Shown here: positions 33,972 to 44,995 of the stretch, in pieces
Position numbering within the stretch: position 1 is the stretch's first letter
Layout: each line of letters begins with the position of its first letter
Assembly: GCF_002091755.1 (NCBI RefSeq)
Contig: NZ_BDAI01000003.1
Coordinates: forward strand, 186,001 to 250,000
Reading direction: 5' to 3'
DNA: 64,000 nucleotides
Origin: Pseudomonas nitroreducens NBRC 12694
Lineage (GTDB): Bacteria > Pseudomonadota > Gammaproteobacteria > Pseudomonadales > Pseudomonadaceae
Notes under the pieces: generated by a model
The model's input: the letters and a program-made list of their open reading frames with translations, nothing else
Database searches by the model: none
What the model was told of the DNA's origin: nothing
Program-made: the position numbers and the translations under genes

Positions 33972-35159
33972 TCAGAACGAATCCCCCGGCACCCGCACCC
34001 AGCCTTCCATGAGGATGCGCGAGCTGCGGCTCATGATGGCCTTGGTCACGGTCCACTCGCCGTTCACCTGCTTCGCCTCGGCGCCCACGCGCAGGGTGCC
34101 GGAGGGGTGGCCGAAGCGCACGGCGCTGCGTTCGCCACCGCCGGCGGCGAGGTTCACCAGGGTGCCGGGGATGGCGGCGGCAGTGCCGATGGCCACGGCG
34201 GCGGTGCCCATCATGGCGTGGTGCAGCTTGCCCATGGACAGCGCGCGGACCAGCAGGTCGATGTCGCCGGCCTGCACTTGCTTGCCGCTGGAGGTGACGT
34301 AGTCCTTGGCTGGCGCGACGAAGGCAATCTTCGGCGTGTGCTGGCGGGTGGCGGCTTCTTCGGCGGTCTTGATCAGGCCCATGCGCAGGGCGCCGGCGAT
34401 GCGGAATTTCTCGAAGCGCGCCAGTTGCTCGGGGTCGCCATTGATCGCTTCGCGCAGCTCGGCACCGGTGTAGCCGATGTCCTGGGCGTTGACGAAGATG
34501 GTCGGGATGCCGGCGGTGATCATGGTCGCCTTGAAGGTGCCGATGCCGGGGACCTCCAGGTCGTCCACCAGGTTGCCGGTGGGGAACATTGAGCCGCCTT
34601 CGTCGCCATCGTCGGACGGGTCGAGGAACTCCAGCATGATCTCGGCGGCGGGGAAGGTCACGCCGTCCAGTTCGAAGTCACCGGTTTCCTGGACCTGGCC
34701 GTTGGTGATCGGCACGTGGGCGATGATGGTCTTCTGGATGTTCGCCTGCCAGATGCGCACCACGCAGGTGCCGTTGTCCGGGATGCGCGTCGGATCGACC
34801 AGGCCGGCGTGGATGGCGAAGGATCCGGCGGCGGTGGAGAGGTTGCCGCAGTTGCCGCTCCAGTCGACGAAGGCCTTGTCGATGGAGATTTGCCCGTAGA
34901 GGTAGTCGACGTCGTGGTCGGGCTGGGTGCTTTTCGACAGGATCACGCACTTGCTGGTGCTGGAGGTCGCGCCGCCCATGCCGTCGATGTGTGCGCTGTA
35001 GGGATCGGGGCTGCCGATCACGCGCATGAACAGCTGGTCGCGGGCCGCGCCGGGCACCTGGCAACGCTCGGGCAGGTCCTGCAGGCGGAAGAACACGCCC
35101 TTGCTGGTGCCGCCGCGGATGTAGGTGGCGGGGATCTTCACTTGGGGTACGTGGGGCAT
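33972..35159 (-). CDS. prpF: 2-methylaconitate cis-trans isomerase PrpF
   Basis: A 395-residue protein of the diaminopimelate epimerase-like fold. Blocks: ATYIRGGTSKGVFF at the N-terminus, GSPDPYSAHIDGMGGATSSTSK, SGNCGNLSTAAGSFAI and KLHHAMMGTAAVAIGTAAAIPGT. It isomerises 2-methyl-trans-aconitate, made by AcnD, into the cis form used by the hydratase step. It follows acnD, with a REP pair between them, and is the last gene of the cluster; no prpD follows. Confidence 0.95.
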   Translation of the reverse strand: MPHVPQVKIPATYIRGGTSKGVFFRLQDLPERCQVPGAARDQLFMRVIGSPDPYSAHIDGMGGATSSTSKCVILSKSTQPDHDVDYLYGQISIDKAFVDWSGNCGNLSTAAGSFAIHAGLVDPTRIPDNGTCVVRIWQANIQKTIIAHVPITNGQVQETGDFELDGVTFPAAEIMLEFLDPSDDGDEGGSMFPTGNLVDDLEVPGIGTFKATMITAGIPTIFVNAQDIGYTGAELREAINGDPEQLARFEKFRIAGALRMGLIKTAEEAATRQHTPKIAFVAPAKDYVTSSGKQVQAGDIDLLVRALSMGKLHHAMMGTAAVAIGTAAAIPGTLVNLAAGGGERSAVRFGHPSGTLRVGAEAKQVNGEWTVTKAIMSRSSRILMEGWVRVPGDSF

Positions 35160-35181
35160 GGGTCGGGTCCTGAAATTTGTT

Positions 35182-35247
35182 GTAGGAGCGAGCTTGCTCG
35201 CGAACAGCCCCGCAGTGGGGTTGGTTCGCGAGCAAGCTCGCTCCTAC
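35182..35247. repeat. Complete inverted REP pair (BIME-like) between acnD and prpF
   Basis: Two perfect 24-bp REP copies in opposite orientation (35182-35205 and 35224-35247) with an 18-bp spacer containing CCCCGCAGTGGGG. Inside an operon it can form a large hairpin in the mRNA and lower prpF expression or stabilise the acnD message. Confidence 0.88.
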
Positions 35248-35289
35248 AGGATTAGTGCCGACCCGCCGTGAGGCGGGCTGGCTGTTACA

Positions 35290-37911
<2,622 letters not shown>

Positions 37912-37913
37912 GG

Positions 37914-39074
37914 TTATTTGCGGTCCTTGAGCGGCACGAACTTCAGGTCTTCAGGGCCTGTGTAGTTGGCGCTCGGGCGGATGATCTTGCCGTCGATGCG
38001 TTGCTCGATGACGTGGGCGGACCAGCCGGCGGTGCGGGCGATGACGAACAGCGGGGTGAACATCGCGGTGGGCACGCCCATCATGTGGTAGCTCACGGCG
38101 CTGAACCAATCGAGGTTGGGGAACATCTTCTTGATGTCCCACATGATGGTTTCCAGGCGCTCGGCGATGTCGTACATCTTGGTGTTGGACTGCTCGTTCG
38201 ACAGCTGGTGGGCGACTTCCTTGATCACCTTGTTGCGCGGGTCGGACACGGTATAGACCGGGTGGCCGAAGCCGATCACCACTTCCTTGCGCTCGACGCG
38301 GGCACGGATGTCCGCCTCGGCTTCGTCCGGGTTGTCGTAGCGCTTCTGGATCTCGAAGGCCACCTCGTTGGCGCCGCCGTGTTTCGGGCCGCGCAGCGCG
38401 CCGATGGCGCCGGCGATGCAGGAGTAGATGTCCGAGCCGGTGCCGGCGATCACCCGGGAGGTGAAGGTGGAGGCGTTGAACTCGTGCTCGGCGTACAGGT
38501 TCAGCGAGGTGTGCATGGCGCGCACCCAGGACTCGCGTGGTTTCTGCCCGTGCAGCAGGTGCAGGAAGTGGCCGCCGATGGAGTCGTCGTCGGTCTCGAC
38601 CTCGATACGCTTGCCGTTGTGGCTGAAGTGGTACCAGTAGAGCAGCGCGGAACCGAGCGAAGCCATCAGCTTGTCGGCGATGTCACGGGCGCCGGGGTGG
38701 TTGTGGTCGTCCTTCTCCGGCGACAGGCAGCCGAGCACGGACACGGCGGTGCGCATCACGTCCATCGGGTGGGCCGACGGCGGCAGGGTTTCCAGGGCGG
38801 CTTTCACGCCGGCCGGCAAGCCGCGCAGGGCTTTGAGCTTGGCCTTGTAGCCGGCCAGTTCGGCGACGTTGGGCAGCTTGCCGTGGACCAGCAGGTGGGC
38901 GATTTCCTCGAAGTCGCAGCGGTTGGCGAAGTCCAGTACGTCATAGCCACGGTAATGCAGGTCGTTGCCGGTACGGCCGACGGTGCACAGGGCGGTGTTA
39001 CCAGCGGCGGTGCCACTCAGGGCCACGGACTTCTTCGGCTTGAAGCCGGTGGTGGTTTCTGCGGTAGCGCTCAT
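37914..39074 (-). CDS. prpC: 2-methylcitrate synthase
   Basis: A 386-residue citrate synthase homologue that joins propionyl-CoA and oxaloacetate. ATG 39074 is chosen for its GGAG ribosome site; an upstream codon adds only six residues. Catalytic-site blocks are HEFNASTFTSRVIAGTGSD, GALRGPKHGGANE and GFGHPVYTVSDPRNKVIKE, plus the C-terminal WSAHVIEQR. The N-terminal KKSVALSGTAAGNTALCTVG is PrpC-like and distinct from GltA. acnD follows within 2 nt. Confidence 0.96.
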   Translation of the reverse strand: MSATAETTTGFKPKKSVALSGTAAGNTALCTVGRTGNDLHYRGYDVLDFANRCDFEEIAHLLVHGKLPNVAELAGYKAKLKALRGLPAGVKAALETLPPSAHPMDVMRTAVSVLGCLSPEKDDHNHPGARDIADKLMASLGSALLYWYHFSHNGKRIEVETDDDSIGGHFLHLLHGQKPRESWVRAMHTSLNLYAEHEFNASTFTSRVIAGTGSDIYSCIAGAIGALRGPKHGGANEVAFEIQKRYDNPDEAEADIRARVERKEVVIGFGHPVYTVSDPRNKVIKEVAHQLSNEQSNTKMYDIAERLETIMWDIKKMFPNLDWFSAVSYHMMGVPTAMFTPLFVIARTAGWSAHVIEQRIDGKIIRPSANYTGPEDLKFVPLKDRK

Positions 39075-39150
39075 CGCGTGTCTCCTCATCAAATCCGGTT
39101 GCTTGTTCTTGTCCCCCGGCGCGGGCCGGGATTTCGGTTCGAATCTGGTC

Positions 39151-39232
39151 GGCGGATAACGCCTGTGGCGTTATGCGCCCTACGGTGTTTCAGGCCGGGG
39201 CGTAGGGCGAATAACGCCTAGCGTTATCCGCC
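39151..39232. repeat. Imperfect inverted repeat between prpB and prpC
   Basis: GGCGGATAACGCC...TTATGCGCCCTACG is mirrored by CGTAGGGCGAATAACGCC...GCGTTATCCGCC across a short centre. It is another intergenic palindrome type common in pseudomonads. It lies in the prpB-prpC gap and could form an extended hairpin in the transcript. Confidence 0.7.
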
Positions 39233-39246
39233 GTTTTTGCCTCAGA

Positions 39247-40134
39247 TCACTTCTTGCCAGCGGCGAACAACGCATCGAGCTTCTGCTCGAAGGCGTGGTA
39301 GCCGATGCGGTCGTACAGCTCGGCGCGGGTCTGCATCAGCTCGATCACATTCTGCTGGTGGCCTTCCTGGCGGATCGCGGTGTACACGGCTTCAGCGGCC
39401 TTGTTGGCGGCGCGGAAGGCGGACAGCGGATACAGCTGGATGGCCACGCCGACCGAGGCCAGCTCGTCGCGGGTGAACAGCGGGGTGGCGCCGAACTCGG
39501 TGATGTTGGCCAGGATCGGCACGTTCAGCGCATCGACGAAGCGCTTGTAGGTCGGCAGGTCGTAGGCGGCTTCGGCGAAGATCGCATCGGCGCCGGCCTC
39601 GACGTAGCGCTGGCAGCGCTCGATGGCGGCGTCCACGCCTTCGGCCTGGATGGCGTCGGTGCGGGCGATCAGGAAGAAGTTCGGGTCGGTCTTGGCATTG
39701 GCGGCCGACTTCACGCGGTCGACCATCTCCTGGGTGGAGACGATTTCCTTGCCTGGACGGTGACCGCAGCGTTTGGCGCCGACCTGGTCCTCGATGTGGG
39801 CGGCGGCGGCGCCGGCCTTGATCAGGCTCTTCACGGTGCGCTCGATGTTGAAGGCGCTGGGGCCGAAGCCGGTGTCGATGTCCACCAGCAGTGGCAGGTC
39901 GCAGACGTCGGTGATACGGCGCACGTCGGTGAGTACGTCATCTAGGGTGTTGATGCCCAGGTCCGGCAGGCCGAGGGAACCCGCCGCCACGCCGCCACCG
40001 GAGAGGTAGATGGCCTTGAAGCCGGCGCGCTTGGCCAGCAGCGCGTGGTTGGCGTTGATCGCGCCGATCACCTGCAGCGGCTTTTCTTCGGCAAGGGCTT
40101 CGCGGAAACGTTGGCCGGCGGTCTTGTAGCTCAT
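39247..40134 (-). CDS. prpB: 2-methylisocitrate lyase
   Basis: A 295-residue enzyme of the isocitrate lyase/PEP mutase family that splits 2-methylisocitrate into pyruvate and succinate. The catalytic loop KRCGHRPGKE (about residues 122-131) with the Cys is intact, along with DIDTGFGPSAFNIERTVKSLIKAGAAAAHIEDQ. Its ATG overlaps the stop of the GntR regulator (ATGA), so regulator and enzymes form one operon. Confidence 0.97.
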   Translation of the reverse strand: MSYKTAGQRFREALAEEKPLQVIGAINANHALLAKRAGFKAIYLSGGGVAAGSLGLPDLGINTLDDVLTDVRRITDVCDLPLLVDIDTGFGPSAFNIERTVKSLIKAGAAAAHIEDQVGAKRCGHRPGKEIVSTQEMVDRVKSAANAKTDPNFFLIARTDAIQAEGVDAAIERCQRYVEAGADAIFAEAAYDLPTYKRFVDALNVPILANITEFGATPLFTRDELASVGVAIQLYPLSAFRAANKAAEAVYTAIRQEGHQQNVIELMQTRAELYDRIGYHAFEQKLDALFAAGKK

Positions 40135-40853
40135 TGTTCACCTCGTTCGTTGGCTGTCTTGGCGTGGGCGTCCAGGTAATGGCGCTCCATATTGCGTTTC
40201 GACGCGCCGATGTGACGGCGCATCAGCAACTCGGCCAGTTCGCCGTCACGGTCGGCGATGGCATCGAGAATCCGGTGGTGCTCGGCGAAGGCCTGGCGCG
40301 GGCGGTTGGGCGTCGCCGAGAACTGCAAGCGGTACATGCGCACCAGCTGGTACAGCTCGCCGCAGAGCATGCGGGTGAGGGTGCGGTTGCCGCTGCCCTG
40401 GATGATCCGGTAGTGGAAGTCGTAGTCGCCTTCCTGCTGGTAGTAGCCACGGCCGGCCTGGAAGGCTTCGTCGCGCTCGTGGGTGTCGAGCACCCGGCGC
40501 AGTTCGTCGATCTCGGCCGGGGTCATGCGCTCGGCGGCCAGGCGGCAGGCCATGCCTTCGAGGGATTCGCGGATCTCGTAGAGCTCCAGCAGCTCCTCAT
40601 GGCTGAGCGAGACCACGCGCGCGCCGACGTGCGGTACGCGCACCAGCAGCTTCTGACCTTCCAGGCGGTGGATCGCCTCCCGCAGCGGCCCACGGCTGAT
40701 GCCATAGGTACGTGCCAGTTCCGGCTCGGAAATCTTGCTGCCGGGGGCGATCTCGCCCTTGACGATGGCCGACTGGATCTTGCGGAACACGTGTTCCGAC
40801 AGGGTCTCGCTGTCGTCGCTGGCGGGAGTGGGCAGAATCAGGCTATCGCTCAT
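40131..40853 (-). CDS. GntR-family (FCD) regulator of the 2-methylcitrate cycle
   Basis: A 240-residue FCD-type GntR protein: winged HTH at about 20-90 (VFRKIQSAIVKGEIAPGSKISEPELARTYGISRGPLREAIHRLE) and an FCD domain from about 100, with EGDYDFHYRIIQGSGN and the FAEHHRILDAIADRD metal/ligand block. As the first gene of prpB-prpC-acnD-prpF it is probably an autoregulated repressor released by 2-methylcitrate. It is unrelated to the sigma-54 PrpR of enterics, so I leave the symbol empty. Confidence 0.9.
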   Translation of the reverse strand: MSDSLILPTPASDDSETLSEHVFRKIQSAIVKGEIAPGSKISEPELARTYGISRGPLREAIHRLEGQKLLVRVPHVGARVVSLSHEELLELYEIRESLEGMACRLAAERMTPAEIDELRRVLDTHERDEAFQAGRGYYQQEGDYDFHYRIIQGSGNRTLTRMLCGELYQLVRMYRLQFSATPNRPRQAFAEHHRILDAIADRDGELAELLMRRHIGASKRNMERHYLDAHAKTANERGEQ

Positions 40854-40854
40854 G

Positions 40855-40866
40855 GTGTCGACAATC
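40855..40866. promoter_or_regulatory. Candidate operator 1 (TGTCGACA) at the regulator start
   Basis: GTGTCGACAATC contains the perfect 8-bp palindrome TGTCGACA at 40856-40863, immediately upstream of the regulator ATG and downstream of the predicted transcription start, where binding would block RNA polymerase. Confidence 0.55.
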
Positions 40867-40883
40867 TTCTGGGTGTGCGGCGA

Positions 40884-40912
40884 AAGCTACCCCTGTAAAC
40901 CCTATGGGTCAA
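40884..40912 (-). promoter_or_regulatory. Possible sigma-70 promoter of the prp operon
   Basis: On the minus strand TTGACC (40907-40912) and TAGCTT (40884-40889) are 17 bp apart. The -10 match is weak. It lies between the two TGTCGACA palindromes. Confidence 0.35.
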
Positions 40913-40926
40913 TCGAGATCTGATGA

Positions 40927-40938
40927 ATTGTCGACAAT
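40927..40938. promoter_or_regulatory. Candidate operator 2 (ATTGTCGACAAT)
   Basis: A perfect 12-bp palindrome, its centre 73 bp (about seven helical turns) from that of operator 1, which would suit looping or cooperative binding of two GntR dimers on one DNA face. Confidence 0.6.
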
Positions 40939-41034
40939 CGTCTAGTGGAAGGCTGATATTTGCCGTGCGGTTGTCTCTGCCGCGAACCCAGCCGGACGTG
41001 AGAGGATGTCGCCTGGCGCATCAGGGAGAAGGAC

Positions 41035-41475
41035 GTGATATTGAAAGGACGAACAGGCCGGGCAGCGGCCAGCATGACTGGGTTTCTGCTGCTGGGCTGG
41101 GGCCAGGCGTCATGGGGGCTGAATTCCTACCGGGACACCCTGCCGGCCGATATGCGCGATGTCGGCCTGACGGGCGAGATGTTGCCGCTGCTGCTGGTCT
41201 GGGTGCCGCTCATCGCGGTGCTGGCCTGGGCACGCTGGATTGCCCCGACCTGGCGTGCGTCATTGTCGTCCCTTGCGTCCCTGGCGGGCTGGTTCTGGGT
41301 AGACCTGTGCCTTTATGAAAGCCGCGTGGCCGGCTGGAGTACCTACACTCTGGCGGAGCTGGTGATGGAAGTGGCGGTGGTATGTGCCTGGCCTCTGTCG
41401 CTGGCGACCTTGCTGAACCTGCTGGCCTGGAGCCTGCCAAGCCTGAGGACGCGACATGATCCGAACCTGGTATGA
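41035..41475 (+). CDS. Small integral membrane protein, unknown function
   Basis: A 146-residue protein starting at GTG 41035 after GGGAGAAGGAC. Three to four hydrophobic segments (about 15-30, 50-66, 75-92 and 108-135) make it an inner membrane protein. I do not recognise a family. Its last 20 nt overlap the methyltransferase start, so the two are probably co-expressed. Confidence 0.7.
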   Translation: MILKGRTGRAAASMTGFLLLGWGQASWGLNSYRDTLPADMRDVGLTGEMLPLLLVWVPLIAVLAWARWIAPTWRASLSSLASLAGWFWVDLCLYESRVAGWSTYTLAELVMEVAVVCAWPLSLATLLNLLAWSLPSLRTRHDPNLV

Positions 41476-42073
41476 CCGCCATGCTCTGCCCCGCTTGATC
41501 GATTTCGCCTGCGGCATGGGCGATGTGATGAAGCAGCGCTCGCTGCTGGTGCCCCGCGCCCGCGGCCGCGTGCTGGAGATCGGCATGGGCACCGGGCTGA
41601 ACCTGTCGTTCTACGATCCGGCGAAAGTGTCGACAATCGTCGGCGTCGACCCCGCGGCGCAGATGCAGAAGCTCGCCGGCAGCCGTGCCGAAGCGATTCA
41701 AATTCCGGTGGAAATGGTGGCGCTGGAACTGGGGCAGATCCGCGCCGACGCAGGCAGCTTCGACAGCATCGTCTGCACGTTCACCCTGTGCAGCATCCCC
41801 GATGCGCTGGCCGCACTGCGGGAGATGCGCCGGGTTCTCAAGCCCGGCGGCGAGTTCCTCTTCTGCGAACATGGCCTGGCGCCGGATGCCGGTGTCCGCG
41901 CCTGGCAGCACCGGTTGACGCCGGTCTGGAGGCCGCTGGCCGGAGGCTGTCACCTGGATCGCGACATGCCGGCGCTGATCGAGTCCGGCGGCTTCCAGCT
42001 ACGCGAACTGAGCCAGGATTACCTTCCGGGGCCGCGGCCGATGACCTACGTCTATCGAGGCATGGCCGACTGA
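41456..42073 (+). CDS. Class I SAM-dependent methyltransferase
   Basis: A 205-residue methyltransferase with motif I VLEIGMGTGLNLSFYD (about 39-54), motif II VGVDPAAQM, and a post-motif block LREMRRVLKPGGEFLFCEHG typical of UbiE/small-molecule types. Similar proteins are annotated METTL7-like (phospholipid- or thiol-type substrates), but the substrate cannot be told. It overlaps the membrane protein upstream and converges with a small gene by 22 nt. A TGTCGACAATCGTC sequence, the same 14-mer as at prp operator 2, lies inside it (41629-41642). Confidence 0.88.
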   Translation: MIRTWYDRHALPRLIDFACGMGDVMKQRSLLVPRARGRVLEIGMGTGLNLSFYDPAKVSTIVGVDPAAQMQKLAGSRAEAIQIPVEMVALELGQIRADAGSFDSIVCTFTLCSIPDALAALREMRRVLKPGGEFLFCEHGLAPDAGVRAWQHRLTPVWRPLAGGCHLDRDMPALIESGGFQLRELSQDYLPGPRPMTYVYRGMAD

Positions 42074-42309
42074 TAGCGCGGCAGACGCTCGAGCAGCTCG
42101 ATGCTCAGGATGTAGGCGCTGCGCAGGAACAGGTCTTCCGTATGCTGCACCAGCCCCGAGGCGGACTGGCAGTCGTTCAGCCGCACCACGGTGGGGGCGT
42201 GGCCATCACACAGGGCGATATAGTCGCCTTGGCTGATCCAGCCCTGGAGCACTGAGGATTCGCGGTTGTGCGCGCGAACCACGACTTCGACCTTGAGATG
42301 TTCGTTCAT
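42052..42309 (-). CDS. Small protein of unknown function, paralogue 1 of a tandem pair
   Basis: An 85-residue soluble protein (ATG 42309; a GTG two codons upstream is possible). It is clearly related to the neighbouring gene at 42418-42660: both have VxV...H near the start, then an IS-xxDYxAL-xxGxAP-xVRL-xDCQS core and a DLFL-xS-xxIL-x...ER end. No known domain recognised. It overlaps the 3' end of the methyltransferase gene by 22 nt on the opposite strand. Confidence 0.7.
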   Translation of the reverse strand: MNEHLKVEVVVRAHNRESSVLQGWISQGDYIALCDGHAPTVVRLNDCQSASGLVQHTEDLFLRSAYILSIELLERLPRYQSAMPR

Positions 42310-42417
42310 TGCCACGGCGCTCGAAGGAAGGTGAAAAGAGGTGGCGAACCATAGCGTTCGCTCCGCGCTGCCTCTGTCAGGTTCTTCTGATTGAGCGGTG
42401 CGACTGTCCCTCGTCGT

Positions 42418-42660
42418 TCAGGCCACCCGTTCGGCCGGGGTGACATTGAGGATGTGCGAGCCGCTGAGGAACAGGTCCTGCACCGGGCCGGTCGGGCAGT
42501 GACGGCTCTGGCAGTCGCCCAGGCGTACCTCCAAGGGCGCGCGACCGTTGCGCAGGGCCAGGTAATCCTCGCGGCTGATGCGGCCGTGAAGGATGCGTTG
42601 CGGGTGGTAGGGAGACCAGGTCTGCACATCGACCCAGAGACTGTCGGGAGCGTGGTTCAT
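42418..42660 (-). CDS. Small protein of unknown function, paralogue 2 of a tandem pair
   Basis: An 80-residue soluble protein sharing the DYLALRNGRAP, VRLGDCQS and DLFLSGSHIL blocks with the next gene downstream, so the two come from a tandem duplication. The 108-bp gap and their strong divergence (about a third identical) point to an old duplication under selection. It has an extra Cys-containing insert (SRHCPTGP) after the DCQS motif. Function unknown. Confidence 0.72.
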   Translation of the reverse strand: MNHAPDSLWVDVQTWSPYHPQRILHGRISREDYLALRNGRAPLEVRLGDCQSRHCPTGPVQDLFLSGSHILNVTPAERVA

Positions 42661-42780
42661 GGCGGTGGTCCGGCCGTTTGCAAATGGGCGAGTACTCTAG
42701 ACAGCGGACCAGCGCCAAATTCATCAGGGTCTTCCGAGATATTTGTAGGAAATTATGTTGCTCTGACCGAAGGCATCGCC

Positions 42781-43674
42781 TCAGGGCAAGGCCCGGTAAG
42801 CTTTGGCCCAGGCCTGGGCGAAGTCCTCGAAGCGGGTCGCCGTCGTATTGGCCGGCGAGCGTGCTTCCTGCGCCCGTACCCGTCCGCTGCTGATCGCCTC
42901 GCCCAGTTCGGCGTAGCACGCGGCGACGCTGGGGGAATAGCCGGCCTCCTGCAGGGCGCCGCTCAGTTCCTGCGGCGACACCACTACGTAGGGCAGCTCC
43001 GGACGGCCGATGGCTGCCCCCAGCAGGCGGGTCGCCTCGGCGTAGCTGATATCGCGCTGGCCGAGTACTTCGCGGGTCAGCACCCCCTGCCAACTGCGGT
43101 CCAGCAGGGCATGGCTGGCGGCATCGGCGACATCCTGCGTGGCGACCATCGGGACTGGCACATCCGCTGCCACCGCGTCGCTGTAGCAGTCGTAGGCGCG
43201 GACGATTTCCAGCGCGCCGTACAGGTTCTCGAACAGCGCGCCGGAGCGCAGCATCAGTACATTCACTTGCCGGGGCAACTGGCGCAGGCGCTGCTCCTGG
43301 TCGTGCATGCTGATGATCGGCCCGATACCGGAAGCCACCTCGGCACCCACGCTGCTGAGGAAGACCACCCGGCGCACAGCGCTGGAGCGAATGGCCCGGA
43401 GTATTGCTTCCCCCTGGGCGGCCTGCTGGTGGCGGTAGTCCTCGGTGTCGGGCCCGTAGGCGAGCAGGGTGTAGACCGCGTCGGCGCCGTGGAAGGCCTT
43501 GGTGAGGAAGGCGGCGTCATGCGGCTCGCCCACGGCAATCCGGGCCCCGGCGGCGGCCAGTGCTTCCAGGCGTTCGGCGTTGCGGCCGAGGGCAAGAACC
43601 GGCACGCCGGCATCCAGCAGGTTCTGGCAGATTCTCGAACCGGTGCGGCCGGTGGCTCCCATTACGGTGATCAT
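42781..43674 (-). CDS. NmrA-like NAD(P)-binding oxidoreductase (quinone reductase/epimerase type)
   Basis: A 297-residue atypical SDR beginning at ATG 43674 after GAGGAC. The cofactor loop is ITVMGATGRTGSRICQNLLDAG, followed by FHGADAVYTLLAYGP, RRVVFLSSVGAE and a C-terminal MVATQDVADAASHALL block typical of NmrA/QOR2-like proteins. These reduce quinones or sense the NADP/NADPH ratio. It is divergent from an AraC regulator across a region with four CTGGACG repeats, so it is the likely target. Confidence 0.87.
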   Translation of the reverse strand: MITVMGATGRTGSRICQNLLDAGVPVLALGRNAERLEALAAAGARIAVGEPHDAAFLTKAFHGADAVYTLLAYGPDTEDYRHQQAAQGEAILRAIRSSAVRRVVFLSSVGAEVASGIGPIISMHDQEQRLRQLPRQVNVLMLRSGALFENLYGALEIVRAYDCYSDAVAADVPVPMVATQDVADAASHALLDRSWQGVLTREVLGQRDISYAEATRLLGAAIGRPELPYVVVSPQELSGALQEAGYSPSVAACYAELGEAISSGRVRAQEARSPANTTATRFEDFAQAWAKAYRALP

Positions 43675-43751
43675 GGCAGTGTCCTCACTTTGGCCGTCCC
43701 GCGGCACCCGCCGTGGGATCGTTGGCCTGGGTTCAGTCTCTCGCTGAATTT

Positions 43752-43819
43752 CTGGACGGTTAATGCCTGAAAATCGATGCTTCATGCTCATTCGTCCAGA
43801 CCTGCTGGACGCCGTCCAA
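43752..43819. promoter_or_regulatory. Cluster of four CTGGACG-type repeats in the divergent promoter region
   Basis: CTGGACG at 43752-43758, its mirror CGTCCAG at 43793-43799, CTGGACG at 43805-43811 and CGTCCAA at 43813-43819. The alternating orientation in a divergent region between an AraC gene and an oxidoreductase gene suggests operators for the AraC protein. Confidence 0.5.
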
Positions 43820-43841
43820 CTGCCGTAGCAGTCTCAGGGCC

Positions 43842-44822
43842 ATGAACGCTCCTACCGCCATACCGGACCTCACCGACGCCTGGGCCTCCACCGATCCCCT
43901 GGGTGAGGCTCTGCATTTCCTGCGCATGAGCGGCACCTTCTATTGCCGCTCGGAGTTCACTGCGCCCTGGGGGCTGGATCTGCCGGCGATGCCGCAGTGT
44001 CTGATGTTCCATGTGCTGACCGTCGGCGAATGCTGGCTGGAAGCCGAGGGAGATGAGCCACGTTGTCTGGCGCCGGGCGACCTGGTGCTGGTGCCCCACG
44101 GTGAGGGCCACCGGTTGGTGAGCGCGCCGGGTGAGCCTGCGGCGGGGTTGTTCGACCTGACACGCGCCTACGCCAGTGACCGCTACGAAGTGCTGCGCCA
44201 GGGCGGCGGTGGCGAGCCGACCGCGATGATCTGTGGCGCGGTGCGCTTCGACCACCCCGCTGCGTTGCAGCTGGTGCGCCTGCTGCCGCGCGTGCTGGAA
44301 GCGCAGGTGCGTGACCCCGGCCAGCGCGACTGGCTGATGAGCACCCTGCAGTTGATGGAGAACGAGGCTCGGGCCATGCGCCCCGGCGGCGAGACGGTGA
44401 TCACCCGCCTGGCTGACATCCTGGTGATCCAGGCCATTCGCGCCTGGATCGAGCAGGACCCCGCCGCCCAGTCCGGCTGGCTCGGCGCCCTGCAGGATCG
44501 CCAATTAGGCCGCGCACTGAGCCTGATCCACCGCGAGCCGGCGCGGGACTGGAGCCTGCCGGCGCTGGCGGATGCGGCGGCCATGTCGCGCTCCGCCTTT
44601 GCCGCACGCTTTGCCGAGCGGGTCGGCATGCCGCCCATGCAGTACGTCACCCGCTGGCGCATGCATGTGGCGCTGAGCTGGCTGCAGGAGCGCGAGATCG
44701 CGGTGGCGGAATTGGCCGAGCGCCTGGGTTACCAGTCCGAAGCGGCGTTCAGCCGGGCGTTCAAGCGCTGCATCGGGATTGCTCCCGGCAGTGTGAGGCG
44801 TGCTGCTTCGCGAGCCTTATGA
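43842..44822 (+). CDS. AraC-family regulator with N-terminal cupin (cupin_6) domain
   Basis: A 326-residue regulator. The N-terminal half is a cupin sensor (FHVLTVGECWLEAEGDEPRCLAPGDLVLVPHGEGH) and the C-terminal half has the double HTH (WSLPALADAAAMSRSAFAARFAERVGMPPMQYVTRWRM, VAELAERLGYQSEAAFSRAFKRCIG). This subclass normally controls an adjacent divergent oxidoreductase, in keeping with the NmrA-like gene. The effector is unknown. Confidence 0.9.
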   Translation: MNAPTAIPDLTDAWASTDPLGEALHFLRMSGTFYCRSEFTAPWGLDLPAMPQCLMFHVLTVGECWLEAEGDEPRCLAPGDLVLVPHGEGHRLVSAPGEPAAGLFDLTRAYASDRYEVLRQGGGGEPTAMICGAVRFDHPAALQLVRLLPRVLEAQVRDPGQRDWLMSTLQLMENEARAMRPGGETVITRLADILVIQAIRAWIEQDPAAQSGWLGALQDRQLGRALSLIHREPARDWSLPALADAAAMSRSAFAARFAERVGMPPMQYVTRWRMHVALSWLQEREIAVAELAERLGYQSEAAFSRAFKRCIGIAPGSVRRAASRAL

Positions 44823-44995
44823 AGGCAGCCGTCTGACGGACGAATGTCTCCGCGCGACCGGACGCGTCGTTTTCCGTTCTGCTCCCTGATTCGGGTGGTC
44901 ACTACCCGTTTGCGGCACCCGTACGGTGATTCGGTCCGTCGGCGCTCGCTCTCCCGAAGTGATCCATGGCGCCGCTCATTCGCAGGAGTCCGTCG

